Shown here piece after piece: positions 32,822 to 42,312 of a DNA stretch of 64,000 bases. A model generated the notes under the pieces. That model was not told where the DNA came from and did not search any database. It saw only the letters and a program-made list of their open reading frames with translations. Source of the DNA: Sphingomonas sediminicola (lineage in GTDB: Bacteria; Pseudomonadota; Alphaproteobacteria; Sphingomonadales; Sphingomonadaceae); contig NZ_CP060782.1 of the NCBI RefSeq assembly GCF_014489515.1, forward strand, positions 2,356,001 to 2,420,000, in the 5' to 3' direction. Each line of letters opens with the position of its first letter. The first letter of the stretch is position 1. The position numbers and the translations under genes are program-made.

Positions 32822-33911
32822 CTAAAGCGTGATGCTTGGGCTGTAGCGCATCTCGTGCTGGACGATTGTCGCGCGGACGACGTTGTTCATCAAGGTCATC
32901 CGGACCGGGAGCGGAACCGACGTCTTCTTGATCATCACCGCAACCGAGTAGCTGCGCCCGTCCGGAGCCGTCAGGATCCCGATATCGTTGTAGCCGGCCT
33001 GGGTCGAACCGAGGATTTGACCGGTCCCCGTCTTGTGGCTGAGCGACCAGCCGGGCTTGAGGCCGCCACGCAGCCGGTTCTTGCCCGTCGACGTCTGACT
33101 CATGATCGTCAGCAGCCTCGCGGTCGAGGATGGAGAGAGCAGTTCGCCCCGCTTCAGGGCCGCAAGCGCATCCACGATCGCGTTGGCGGACGCACCGTCG
33201 TACGGATCCTCGACGTAGCGGTCGAATGCCGCCTTCCGGATGGCCATCGGCAATGCGTTGCGAGCCTCGTAGAAGGCGTTGCCGATCGAATAGCTCGGGC
33301 TCCACGTCAGGCCGGCGATCCGGCTCTGAAGCGAGCGTTCCCCTTCGTAGAAGCGGATTGCACCAAGGCCCTTGTTGCGAATCATTGATCGCACCGCCTC
33401 GGGTCCGCCGACCGAGCGCATCAATTTGTCATTGCAGGTATTGTCGCTCTTGGTCAGCGCCTGGAACATCAGCTCCCGAGTGTGATCGTTGTTCCTCCGC
33501 CGAGAATCTTCGACGCGATCGGCTGGTGGAAAAGCGTCAGGTCGCTGCGGGTCATGCTGACCCGGTCGTCGAGTCGGACCCGGCCCTGTCGACTGCATCC
33601 AAGGCCGTGATCGCAACCCACAATTTGCTGACGCTCTGCTGCGGGCTCAGCTCATTCCCGTTCCACGACGTGCTCCAGCCTTCGTTGACCGAGCGGACGG
33701 CAATCCCGACGCGGCCGTTGAATCCCTTTCCGAGCTCATCGACGCGGTTGGCGAGATAAGTCGGCGCCTGCGGCGGCCGCGCTGGCTGAGCGGGGCGAAC
33801 TACCGGCGCCGCACGGGGAACGGCAGTTCCTGCTGCTGGCACCATTGCGCTGGACCCCGACTGACCGAGCGCAACGATCGCCAGGCCAAGGCTGAGCCAA
33901 TGTGACGTCAT
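32822..33911 (-). CDS. Beta-lactamase-fold serine hydrolase (class A-like), two frameshifts as sequenced
   Basis: The restored product is about 363 residues with a signal peptide (MTSHWLSLGLAIVALGQSGSSA) and a Pro/Ala-rich linker. Penicillin-binding motifs are in class A order: S-x-x-K in QQSVSKLWVA, SDN in ALTKSDNTCNDKLM, and KTG in LSHKTGTGQ. I do not find a clear E-x-x-L-N omega-loop motif, so it may be a PBP-like hydrolase and not a true resistance enzyme. Breaks at CCC 33584-33586 and CCC 33475-33477 each need one base. The start ATG 33911 places the signal peptide correctly. Confidence 0.82.
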
Positions 33912-34033
33912 GACGGCACTTCTCCCCACCAAAATCCCACAGCGCCAGCAGCTTAGCGATGTTTGCTGAACGCGAGCTGTTCCACCCGGCGCGATGACAG
34001 GAATCGCATCCAGGAATCGATTTGCCAACCCTT

Positions 34034-34837
34034 TTAAGAGGCTTCGGGAGTGCTTCTTGCGAGAAGTGCGCCGGATTCGATCTCGTCGAGGGCACGGTGA
34101 ACAGCGACATATCGCCTGGCCTGCGTGACCCAGGGTCCGGCGTTCGCGGCTCCGGGCAGCCGCATGGTCTCGGCCAGAGCCCTGTCGACCTCTCCGTCCT
34201 CGAGCGCCGAAAGGGCTCGGGTGTAGCGCGCATCAGGCTGGGTCGACGGTCGGTCGGCCCGTCGAATCTGGATCAGCGAGCCGAGCTCACGCTTGAACTG
34301 CGTCCAATTGCTTTCATCGGGCGCAGATGACCGGAGTGTCGGCCCAAGGTCGCGATACTGACTGACTAGATCGTTCAACCGAACCGGCGAATGAGAGCCG
34401 GTGATGATCGTGGCAACGGCCCGCGTATGCGTCTGGCCGAACCGGTCGAGCAGCAAGGGCTCGAGATACCCAAGGGCAACGCCCCTGTCGATCGCTCGCC
34501 GAGCCGCGAAGGCTACAAGCAGTGCGTCGGCGCGCCCTGCCGAGCCTTCGACCCGGTGCGCGGTGGTCTCAACCCGAGAAAGGCGCGATTCCAGGCTCGC
34601 GATCTCCGCGGCATCAGCCATCATCTCCTGCTGGGCCGTGGGCGGCTGCGGGGTCGCGACTACTCGCGCGGGAGCGCGAATCTCGGCCGGCTTCGGGCCG
34701 ATGCCAAGGAAACGAGCGGCGCCATCGTAGCGGGCCAGGGCCCAGGCTGCACCGGCGGCTCCGGCAAGGACGAGAGCCAGGCAAAGAAGTAACCGGCTTC
34801 CCCATCCCATCCCGGTGCGGTTCGGTGCAGTAGCCAT
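34034..34837 (-). CDS. Mitofilin (MIC60)-like inner-membrane protein of the hem operon
   Basis: From ATG 34837 the protein has 267 residues: one N-terminal membrane helix (LLLCLALVLAGAAGAAWALA), a Pro-rich stretch, a short coiled coil (AAEIASLESRLSRVETTAHR) and a helical C-terminus. Its place right after hemC-hemD is where alphaproteobacteria carry the COG4223/mitofilin gene, the proposed ancestor of mitochondrial MIC60. Homologues shape intracytoplasmic membranes in some species. The role in an organism without such membranes is less clear. The call rests on synteny plus architecture, as the sequence itself is poorly conserved. Confidence 0.72.
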   Translation of the reverse strand: MATAPNRTGMGWGSRLLLCLALVLAGAAGAAWALARYDGAARFLGIGPKPAEIRAPARVVATPQPPTAQQEMMADAAEIASLESRLSRVETTAHRVEGSAGRADALLVAFAARRAIDRGVALGYLEPLLLDRFGQTHTRAVATIITGSHSPVRLNDLVSQYRDLGPTLRSSAPDESNWTQFKRELGSLIQIRRADRPSTQPDARYTRALSALEDGEVDRALAETMRLPGAANAGPWVTQARRYVAVHRALDEIESGALLARSTPEAS

Positions 34838-34845
34838 GCTTGGGC

Positions 34846-35508
34846 TCAAGTCTCGCACAGCCGCGCCGCGAGGGCCAGAAGCTCTGCATCATTGGGCGAT
34901 GACGCGATTCGCACGTCCTGCCAGCCTTCGCCCGCAGCCTCTGCCGCGGCCGCGCTGATTGCTGCAATTCGGATGGTCGCGCGGTCAGTCGGATCGACCA
35001 GTTCGGCGAGTCGCTTCGCAGCCCTTGGCGAATGGAGGACCGCAACCTGACCCCTAAGCTGCCCGAGCCCTTGAATTTCAGCTCTTTCCGCTGCCCGATA
35101 AACGGGGACGGATGTGATCGCATGCGCCGGGACGGACGGCTCCCGGCGATCCTCTCCGCACAGATGCAGGAGCCGCAGGCCGGGATCGATCTCGCCCAAA
35201 AGCTGGTCGACTCCTCCTCCGCCAACCGTAGCAACCCCCAGACCCGCCACACGGGCAGCAACTGCAGTTCCTTCGCCGACCGCATGAACCGGGAGAGCGC
35301 GATAAATATCGAGACGGTCTCCCGCCATCTTCACAGTGTTGGCGCTGGTCAAAAGCAAGGCGTCATAGTCGCCCGCTTCGGGCGGCGACCATTCCAGCTT
35401 GTGAAGTTCGAACAGAGGGATCGAGACCGCATCGAGGCCGAGGGCTTGTGCTTTAACGATGGTCTGCCGCGACGCCGGCTCCGGGCGGAACACGAAGAGG
35501 CGTCTCAT
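34846..35508 (-). CDS. hemD: Uroporphyrinogen-III synthase HemD
   Basis: From ATG 35508 (overlapping the hemC stop as ATGA) the protein has 220 residues. It begins RRLFVFRPEPASRQTIVKAQ and contains DALLLTSANTVKMAG, HAVGEGTAVAARVAG and LHSPRAAKRLAEL, matching the weakly conserved two-lobed HemD family. It closes hydroxymethylbilane to uroporphyrinogen III with D-ring inversion. The position behind hemC makes the call secure despite low sequence conservation. The longer frame to 35595 is inside hemC and rejected. Confidence 0.9.
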   Translation of the reverse strand: MRRLFVFRPEPASRQTIVKAQALGLDAVSIPLFELHKLEWSPPEAGDYDALLLTSANTVKMAGDRLDIYRALPVHAVGEGTAVAARVAGLGVATVGGGGVDQLLGEIDPGLRLLHLCGEDRREPSVPAHAITSVPVYRAAERAEIQGLGQLRGQVAVLHSPRAAKRLAELVDPTDRATIRIAAISAAAAEAAGEGWQDVRIASSPNDAELLALAARLCET

Positions 35509-36425
35509 CCCGGGGTGAACAGGGAGCGGATCGAGTCCGGGGACTTTTCGAGCATCGACAGCGCGAGCTGCCGAGGCGTTTCGTGGTCTCCGCACTCGAA
35601 CGCCACCTCGTCCTTCAACTGGTCGCGGCCATCCTCGGACAGCAATTGCGCGCGAAAGCGGATTTTGCCGTCGACAAGCTCCGCCAAAGCGGCGACCGGC
35701 GAATGGCAGCTACCGCCAAGGGCCGCAGTGAAAGCCCGCTCGGCGCGAATGATCGCCTGGGTCGAGTGGTCGTCGACGATCGTCAGCATGGCCGCCGTAA
35801 GCGCGTCATCCGCGCGGCATTCGATTGCGATGACGGCCTGGGTCGGCGCAGGCAGCATTATATCGAGCGGAATCGGCGTTCCGACATTGCCCATTCCGAT
35901 CCGCCTCAAGCCGGCGCCCGCGAGCAAGGTGGCCTGGACCTCGCCGGCTTCGAGCTTGGCAAGCCGGGTCTGAACATTTCCCCGAAAAGGTACGATCTTC
36001 AGGTCGGGCCGGATCGAGAGCAGCTGCGCCTTGCGACGGGGCGACGATGTACCGACGACCGCGCCGTCCGGAAGAGATTCAATCGAATCAGCGCCGATCA
36101 GCCGGTCCTGTACATCACCACGCGGCCTTACAGCTGCAATGCTGATCTCGCGCGGCCGGATCGCTTCAACATCCTTCAGAGAGTGGACACAGAAATCGAC
36201 TTCCTCTTCCATCAGCGCGCGGTCGAGCTCCTTGGTCCAGAGCTGCTTTCCGCCGATGTCCGCGAGCGGCCGGTCCTGCACCTTGTCGCCAGTCGTCTCG
36301 ACCACCTGGATCTGCACGAAATCGGCGGGCCAACGGTTCGCTACCTCGAGCGCGGAGGCGACTTTATGAGCCTGCGCAAGCGCCAGCGGCGAACCGCGCG
36401 TGCCGAGAATCGGAGACCGCTGCAT
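35505..36425 (-). CDS. hemC: Hydroxymethylbilane synthase (porphobilinogen deaminase) HemC
   Basis: An intact 306-residue enzyme. The N-terminal ILGTRGSPLALAQAHKVA, the active-site loop DRPLADIGGKQLWTKELDRA, VGTSSPRRKAQLL, and the dipyrromethane-cofactor Cys in AALGGSCHSPVAAL are all present. It polymerises four porphobilinogen units to hydroxymethylbilane, which HemD then cyclises. First gene of hemC-hemD-mitofilin, divergent from tsaD across a 71-bp interval, as in many alphaproteobacteria. Confidence 0.97.
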   Translation of the reverse strand: MQRSPILGTRGSPLALAQAHKVASALEVANRWPADFVQIQVVETTGDKVQDRPLADIGGKQLWTKELDRALMEEEVDFCVHSLKDVEAIRPREISIAAVRPRGDVQDRLIGADSIESLPDGAVVGTSSPRRKAQLLSIRPDLKIVPFRGNVQTRLAKLEAGEVQATLLAGAGLRRIGMGNVGTPIPLDIMLPAPTQAVIAIECRADDALTAAMLTIVDDHSTQAIIRAERAFTAALGGSCHSPVAALAELVDGKIRFRAQLLSEDGRDQLKDEVAFECGDHETPRQLALSMLEKSPDSIRSLFTPG

Positions 36426-36496
36426 GGCGTCCCTGCTAGCGGCAAACCGGCAGGGCCACTAGCCGAGCGCCGCCGCCTGCGGCAAAGGCGCGCCAG

Positions 36497-37527
36497 ATGG
36501 CGCTAATTCTTGGCCTTGAATCATCCTGCGACGACACTGCTGCCGCGCTCGTAACGAGCGACCGGCAGATTCTTGCGCAGGCGGTTGTCGGCCAGAACGA
36601 GGCGCACCGCCCTTTCGGTGGAGTGGTGCCGGAAATCGCCGCCCGCGCCCACGTCGAGATCCTGCCCGATCTCATACGGCGCGTACTTGCGGATGCCGGC
36701 AAGAGCATCGGACGCGTCGATGCGATCGCGGCTACCGCGGGACCAGGCCTGATCGGCGGGGTAATGGTCGCGCTTCTTGCGGGCAAAGGCCTAGCGCTCG
36801 GCACGGGCAAGCCGCTGGTCGCGGTCAATCACCTAGAGGGGCATGCATTGAGTCCACGCCTCGTCGATCCGGACCTAGAGTTCCCATACCTTCTATTGCT
36901 GGTGTCGGGCGGGCATTGCCAGTTGCTCGAAGTTCAATCGGTCGGCGAGTACCACCGGCTCGCGACGACGATCGACGATGCCGCGGGAGAGGCGTTCGAC
37001 AAGGCGGCCAAGCTGCTCGGACTGCCTTATCCCGGCGGGCCTGCGATCGAGGAATTGGCGGCCGAAGGCGATGCAGCCGCCGTACCGCTCCCTCGGCCCC
37101 TGGTGGGTTCGGGCGAGCCGCATTTCTCCTTCGCCGGGCTGAAGAGCGCGGTGCAAAGAGCGGCTGCCTCCGGCAATTTCCGACCGGCCGATATTGCCGC
37201 GTCGTTCCAGCAGGCGGTCGTCGATTGTCTCGTCGACCGGACGCGGCTGGCGCTCGAGGGAAGCGTTGCCCCGCTTTGGTCGTTGCCGGCGGAGTGGCCG
37301 CCAATCGCTCGATCCGCACGGCGCTTCAGCAGCTCGCTGCCGATCAGGGCCGCCAATTCAGCGTCCCGCCGGGTTGGCTGTGCACCGACAATGCGGCGAT
37401 GATCGCCTGGGCTGGCGCGGAGCGGTTGGCGCGTGGACTCACTGATTCACTCGATGCACCGGCGAGGGCGCGTTGGCCGCTCGATCCGGATGCCGAGAAA
37501 GTTCGGGGCGCGGGGGTAAAGGCATGA
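36497..37527 (+). CDS. tsaD: tRNA N6-threonylcarbamoyladenosine transferase TsaD, frameshifted as sequenced
   Basis: The restored product of about 343 residues is the ASKHA-fold enzyme that, with TsaB and TsaE, places t6A at position 37 of ANN-decoding tRNAs. Motifs: [15 protein letters not shown] at the start, the metal-binding NHLEGH (H-x3-H), [30 protein letters not shown] and, after the break, [14 protein letters not shown] and [11 protein letters not shown]. One C missing at CCCC 37269-37272 accounts for the frameshift. As tsaD is essential in most bacteria, this break is strong evidence of base-calling error. It overlaps gpsA by 4 bp (ATGA). Confidence 0.96.
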
Positions 37528-38513
37528 GCTTCGACCGGCTTGGAGTGATCGGCGGTGGTGCGTGGGGGACCGCCTTGGCGCAAGTTGGAGCAAGCGGCGG
37601 CGGCGACGTCTTGCTCTGGGCGCGCGAGCCGGAGGTCGTCGAGGCCGTCAATTCGCGTCACGAAAACTCGGTTTTCCTAGCAGGGTCACAACTTGATCCC
37701 GCCGTGCGCGCGACTGGCGGGTTGGCCGACCTGGCTGAATGCGATGCCTGGCTGGTTGTCACTCCCGCGCAGCACATGCGGGCGGTGCTGGAGGCCGCCC
37801 CGAAATGCGGTCGACCGCTGATTCTCTGCTCAAAGGGCATTGAAGAACGGAGCGGCGCCTTGCTCCATCGCGTCGCCACGGAGGCTAGCCCCGGCGCGCC
37901 GATCGCTGTCCTCTCCGGACCGACCTTCGCGCACGAGGTCGCAACGGGTCTGCCGACGGCGGTCACCCTCGCGGCTGAGGATCCGTTGCTGGCGGAGGCT
38001 CTCCGCGACCGGATCTCTCGGCCCACCTTCCGTATCTACCTGAGCGACGACGTCGCCGGCGCGGAGATCGGCGGAGCGGTGAAGAACGTGCTCGCGATCG
38101 CCTGCGGCGTGGTCGACGGCAAAGGGCTTGGCCAGAACGCCCGAGCCGCGCTTATCGCGCGCGGCTTCGCGGAGATGACGCGCTTCGGCCTGGCCAACGG
38201 AGCAAAGCGCGAGACTTTGGCAGGGCTTTCCGGCCTCGGCGACCTCGTGCTGACATGCTCATCGACAAGCTCGCGCAACTTCTCGCTCGGCAAGGGTATC
38301 GGCGAAGGGCGCTCACCCACCGAACTGATGAGCGACCGAAAGACGGTTGCGGAGGGGGCGTTCACCGCACCGGTGCTGGCCCGGCTGGCAGAGAAAATGG
38401 GCATCGACATGCCGGTTGTCGCGGCAGTTGATAAGCTGTTGTCCGCTCGAGCGAATGTTGATCAGGTTCTTCAGGAACTGCTCGCCCGTCCGCCCCGGCC
38501 AGAGGTCCATTAG
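37524..38513 (+). CDS. gpsA: Glycerol-3-phosphate dehydrogenase [NAD(P)+] GpsA
   Basis: From ATG 37524 (inside the tsaD stop) the protein has 329 residues. It shows the NAD-binding motif [26 protein letters not shown], the [13 protein letters not shown] signature and the catalytic Lys in [20 protein letters not shown]. It makes sn-glycerol-3-phosphate for phospholipid synthesis in the cytoplasm. The tsaD-gpsA pair is common in alphaproteobacteria. Its stop overlaps the convergent DUF1674 gene by 4 bp. Confidence 0.96.
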   Translation: MSFDRLGVIGGGAWGTALAQVGASGGGDVLLWAREPEVVEAVNSRHENSVFLAGSQLDPAVRATGGLADLAECDAWLVVTPAQHMRAVLEAAPKCGRPLILCSKGIEERSGALLHRVATEASPGAPIAVLSGPTFAHEVATGLPTAVTLAAEDPLLAEALRDRISRPTFRIYLSDDVAGAEIGGAVKNVLAIACGVVDGKGLGQNARAALIARGFAEMTRFGLANGAKRETLAGLSGLGDLVLTCSSTSSRNFSLGKGIGEGRSPTELMSDRKTVAEGAFTAPVLARLAEKMGIDMPVVAAVDKLLSARANVDQVLQELLARPPRPEVH

Positions 38514-38677
38514 AAATCGATCGCGATGCCCTTCTTCTCCCAGTCGCCATAGCGCGTGGGATCGAGCTTCTTTTCCTCGCCGTCGGGCGGTCCAGCCTGC
38601 TCAGCCGGTTCAGGCTTCGGAACCGGCGGGGACTTGGAGAGGTATTCGGGCGCCTCGGGGCGCTTGGTCCTGGACAT
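38510..38677 (-). CDS. DUF1674 small protein (SdhAF4-like)
   Basis: A 55-residue protein whose end, [17 protein letters not shown], is the hallmark of DUF1674. The family includes the eukaryotic succinate-dehydrogenase assembly factor SDHAF4, which helps the flavinated SdhA subunit mature. The N-terminal part is charged and Pro-rich, probably disordered. ATG 38677 is the only sensible start; the longer antisense frame above it lies over rsmB. No sdh genes are nearby. Confidence 0.85.
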   Translation of the reverse strand: MSRTKRPEAPEYLSKSPPVPKPEPAEQAGPPDGEEKKLDPTRYGDWEKKGIAIDF

Positions 38678-38705
38678 GGAATGAAGATGTGCGTTGGGAC
38701 GGCTG

Positions 38706-39968
38706 ATGCCAAGCGTTGAAGGCCTCCCCGCGCGACGAGCCGCCCTGCAAATGCTCGATGCCGTTCTCCGGCGCGGGCAGACACTGGATGCCGCCGCGCA
38801 GGCTGCTAGGTCGCTCAAGCCGGCCGACCAGGGATTGGCGGTTGCCATCGCTGGCGAAGCACTCAGGCACCTGCCCGACCTCGACGCGCTGATCGACAGC
38901 GCAACGCGCCAACGACTTCCGGACGACAGCAAGGCGCGGATGGTCCTGCGGATCGCGCTTGCGCAGAAGGTCGGACTCGGAACTCCCGAACATGCCCTGG
39001 TTGCGACCGCGCTGCCCCTGGTCGATGGCGGTCCCCGACGGCTCGTTCATGGCGTGCTCGGCACCTTGCTCAGGCGCGGCGTGCCGCCGATGGAAGCGCC
39101 GCGCCTTCCCGACGCCGTCGAGCTGCGCTGGCGCGAAGCATGGGGCGATGACGTCGTTGCGTCAGCCCGCCGCCAAATTACCAAGCGACCGGCGCTCGAC
39201 CTGAGCTTTGTCGACGACGCGGAAGCGAAGGCCTTCGCTGAACCAGTCGACGGCAAATCGCTTGCGTCTCGCCACGTTCGTCTGAAGGACGCCGGTTCGG
39301 TGACGGAGCTTCCCGGCTTCGGCGGCGGCCGGTGGTGGGTCCAGGATTTGGCGGCGTCGCTCCCCGCCCGCCTGATTCCCAAAGATGCTCGCGATGTCCT
39401 CGATCTCTGCGCAGCGCCTGGCGGCAAGACCATGCAGGTGGCTGCTGCCGGGCATTTGGTCACCGCGGTCGATCAATCTGAAACGCGACTCAAGCGGCTG
39501 CGCGAAAACCTCGATCGGACGGGCCTGGACGCGACGCTGGTCGCTGCCGATGCGCTCAAATGGAAATCGGACCGGCAATTCGATGCGATCCTGCTCGATG
39601 CGCCCTGCTCGGCGACCGGCACCTTCCGGCGCCATCCCGAGGTCCTCTACCGCGCGCGGGCCGGCATCATTCGTGACAGTGCAGAGCTACAGCGCAGCCT
39701 GCTCGACCGCGCTGCCACCTGGCTCAAGCCTCGCGGATCGCTGGTTTACGCGGTTTGCTCGCTCGAGCCAGGCGAAGGCGAGAACGTCGTGAGCGGCTTC
39801 TTGAGTGCGCATCCGGACTTTGAGATTTCCCCGCCCAGGCCCGGCGAGTTTCCCGATTTCGTGACATCGAGTGAGCGCGGCTGGTCCCGGATCCTGCCCG
39901 GACTGCTGGAAAGCGACGGCGGCCTCGACGGCTTCTTCGTCGCGCGCCTTGTCCGCATGGCAACTTAG
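38706..39968 (+). CDS. rsmB: 16S rRNA m5C methyltransferase RsmB-like
   Basis: From ATG 38706 the protein has 420 residues. The N-terminal 130 residues resemble NusB ([30 protein letters not shown]). The C-terminal half is a RsmB/NOP Rossmann methyltransferase: SAM motif [17 protein letters not shown], the motif IV catalytic region [17 protein letters not shown] with its Cys, and motif [16 protein letters not shown] with the second Cys. It methylates a cytosine of 16S rRNA (C967 in E. coli). Divergent from the DUF1674 gene and upstream of rpe by 15 bp. Confidence 0.94.
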   Translation: MPSVEGLPARRAALQMLDAVLRRGQTLDAAAQAARSLKPADQGLAVAIAGEALRHLPDLDALIDSATRQRLPDDSKARMVLRIALAQKVGLGTPEHALVATALPLVDGGPRRLVHGVLGTLLRRGVPPMEAPRLPDAVELRWREAWGDDVVASARRQITKRPALDLSFVDDAEAKAFAEPVDGKSLASRHVRLKDAGSVTELPGFGGGRWWVQDLAASLPARLIPKDARDVLDLCAAPGGKTMQVAAAGHLVTAVDQSETRLKRLRENLDRTGLDATLVAADALKWKSDRQFDAILLDAPCSATGTFRRHPEVLYRARAGIIRDSAELQRSLLDRAATWLKPRGSLVYAVCSLEPGEGENVVSGFLSAHPDFEISPPRPGEFPDFVTSSERGWSRILPGLLESDGGLDGFFVARLVRMAT

Positions 39969-39983
39969 CGTTTAATCGAGGCG

Positions 39984-40645
39984 ATGGCCGTCCCCTGATT
40001 TCACCCTCGATCCTGTCCGCCGACTTCGCGAAGCTCGGCGAGGAAGTTCGCTCGATCGACGAGGCTGGGGCCGACTGGATCCACGTCGACGTCATGGACG
40101 GGCATTTCGTCCCGAACATCACGATCGGCCCGGGAGTCGTAAAAGCGCTTCGGCCGCACTCCGCAAAGCCGTTCGACGTTCACCTCATGATCTCGCCGAT
40201 CGACAATTTTCTCGACGCCTTCGCCGAGGCAGGCGCGGACATCATTACCGTCCATCCGGAGGCAGGCCCCCACCTCCACCGGACAATCCAGCGCATCAAG
40301 GTCCTTGGAAAGAAGGCCGGCGTTTCATTGAACCCCGCAACACCTGCCAAAGCGCTCGATTATGTGCTCGAGGAAATCGACCTCGTCCTGGTGATGAGCG
40401 TCAATCCGGGCTTCGGCGGACAGAAGTTCATCTCAAGCCAGCTCCGCAAGATCGAGGCCATAGCCAAGCGGATTGCGAAGGAGAATCTCACCGTCCAGGT
40501 CGAAGTCGACGGGGGGATCGACCCGGTAACAGCGCGGCAGGCTGTTGACGCCGGCGCAACCGCTCTCGTGGCTGGAACGGCGGCCTTCAAGGGCGGTCCG
40601 GACAATTACGCTTCAAACATCAGGGCGCTCAGGGGCGAGGGATGA
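39984..40645 (+). CDS. rpe: Ribulose-phosphate 3-epimerase Rpe, frameshifted as sequenced
   Basis: The restored product of about 220 residues is a TIM barrel of the pentose-phosphate pathway, interconverting ribulose-5-phosphate and xylulose-5-phosphate. It shows [33 protein letters not shown] (metal His/Asp), [23 protein letters not shown] and [12 protein letters not shown]. The fifth codon runs into TGA at CCCC 39992-39995; one C restores [11 protein letters not shown]. The start is ATG 39984. Its stop overlaps the heparinase-like gene (ATGA). Confidence 0.96.
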
Positions 40646-42293
40646 GCGCAGACGCCGCGGCACAGAATGCCGTCGTCCAAAAGCTGGCCAAGCGTCCACT
40701 GTTTTCGCGGATGTTCGCTTCAGGGCGCCAGCCGCTCAAGCTCGTCGCGGTTCCACGCGACCACGTGCAGGGCGACCGCCAGCGCGGTGATGCAATGCTT
40801 GCCGGACGCTACATCCTTGGCAACGAGGTCCTGGCGCTCAACGAGCTCGATTTCGCTAGCCTCGGCGCAGGCAATCCGGTCGCGGACGGGATGCAGGGCT
40901 TTTCCTGGCTTCGGGACCTCGCGGCCGCGGCATCGCGGGAGAAAGGCGCACGCGTCGGCGAGGCCCTCGCCGGGCGCTGGCTGCTCGCCCACGGAACGCG
41001 CGTCGACCAAGCCTGGCGTCCCGATCTCTGGGGCGAGCGTATCCTCTTTTGGACGACTTACGCGCCATACATTCTGTCAAGCCGCGATTCGGGATACCGC
41101 TCCGCACTCCTGAACACCTTGGTCCGCGGCGCGCGGCACCTGGACAGTAATGCTGACAAGGCCTCACCCGGGATCGATCGCATCACCGCATGGGCGGGAC
41201 TGGTCGCAGCGGGGCTGCTTGTCCAAGGCGGAGTTCCTCGGGTGGCCCGGGGCGAATCCGGCCTCGCTCGAGCGCTCTCGACCGCCCAATTTGAAGACGG
41301 GGCCTGATCAGCCGAACACCCTACGAGCAGATGCTGCTCGTCGACCGTCTGGCGCTCCTTCGCGGCGCCTATTTCGCGGCCAAGCAGAGTCTTCCAGACT
41401 CTATCGAAGCCGCGGCTGCAGCGGCGCTCGCTGCGCTTCATGGAGTCACCATGGGCGACGGAGCCTTATCGAGCTGGCAAGGCGGAAATCCCGGCGAGGC
41501 CGCGCGTCTTCATGCACTCATCGAGGGGTGCGGGCTCCGGGCTCGTCCGCTGCGACAGGCTCGCGGCTGGGGCTATCACCGCCTTTCGGCATTGGGCACC
41601 GTCGTGGTGATCGACGCTGCGCCTCCGCCGCCGCCAAAGATGGCCCCGTCCGGATGCGCGTCCACGCTGGCCTTCGAAATGTCCGACGGAGCGCAGCGCC
41701 TGATCATCAATTGCGGCGGTCCGCAGCCCTTCCCCACCGCGCTTCCCGACGATCTCGTTGAAGGCCTTCGGACGACGGCTGCACACAGCACATTGATCGT
41801 TTCCGATACGAATTCGACCGCAATCCTTGCTGACGGTTCGCTCGGCAAGGGTGTCGAGGACGTCACCGTCGACCGCAGCGAGGATAATGACTGCAGCCGT
41901 CTGGAAGCCACTCACGATGGCTACGTCCGCGGATTCGGCCTGGTCCATAAGCGGAGCCTCATGCTGGGCAACGACGGCAAGGAACTTCGCGGCGCTGACC
42001 AGATGATCCAGAAGGGTCGGCGAAAAATCCGCGACGCCGTGCCTTATGCGATCCGCTTCCATCTCGCACCGGGCGTCGAGCCGACCATCACTGCCGACGG
42101 AATGGGAGCGATCCTCCGCTCGCCAGGTGCGCCGCCGTGGAATTTCCGGTGCCGAGGAGCGAACCTGAGCGTCGAGGAAAGCCTGATGATCGACGGTCGC
42201 GGGCAAATGGTCCCGACGACTCAGTTGGTGATTCAAGGCGAAGTCGCCGCTATCGGCGGCGAAGTTGCCTGGCAGTTCCGCCGTTCGAGCTGA
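40642..42293 (+). CDS. Heparinase II/III family protein, frameshifted as sequenced
   Basis: The restored product is about 550 residues. An N-terminal alpha-helical toroid ([40 protein letters not shown]) is followed by a C-terminal beta-sandwich ([31 protein letters not shown]), the layout of the heparinase II/III fold of polysaccharide lyases. There is no signal peptide, so secretion is unclear. One G missing at GGGG 41299-41302 explains the break ([13 protein letters not shown]). In this position, between rpe and purH, it recurs in sphingomonads. The natural substrate is unknown; it may act on cell-envelope or exported glycan. Confidence 0.85.
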
Positions 42294-42312
42294 ACCACAC
42301 AAGGAATAGTTC

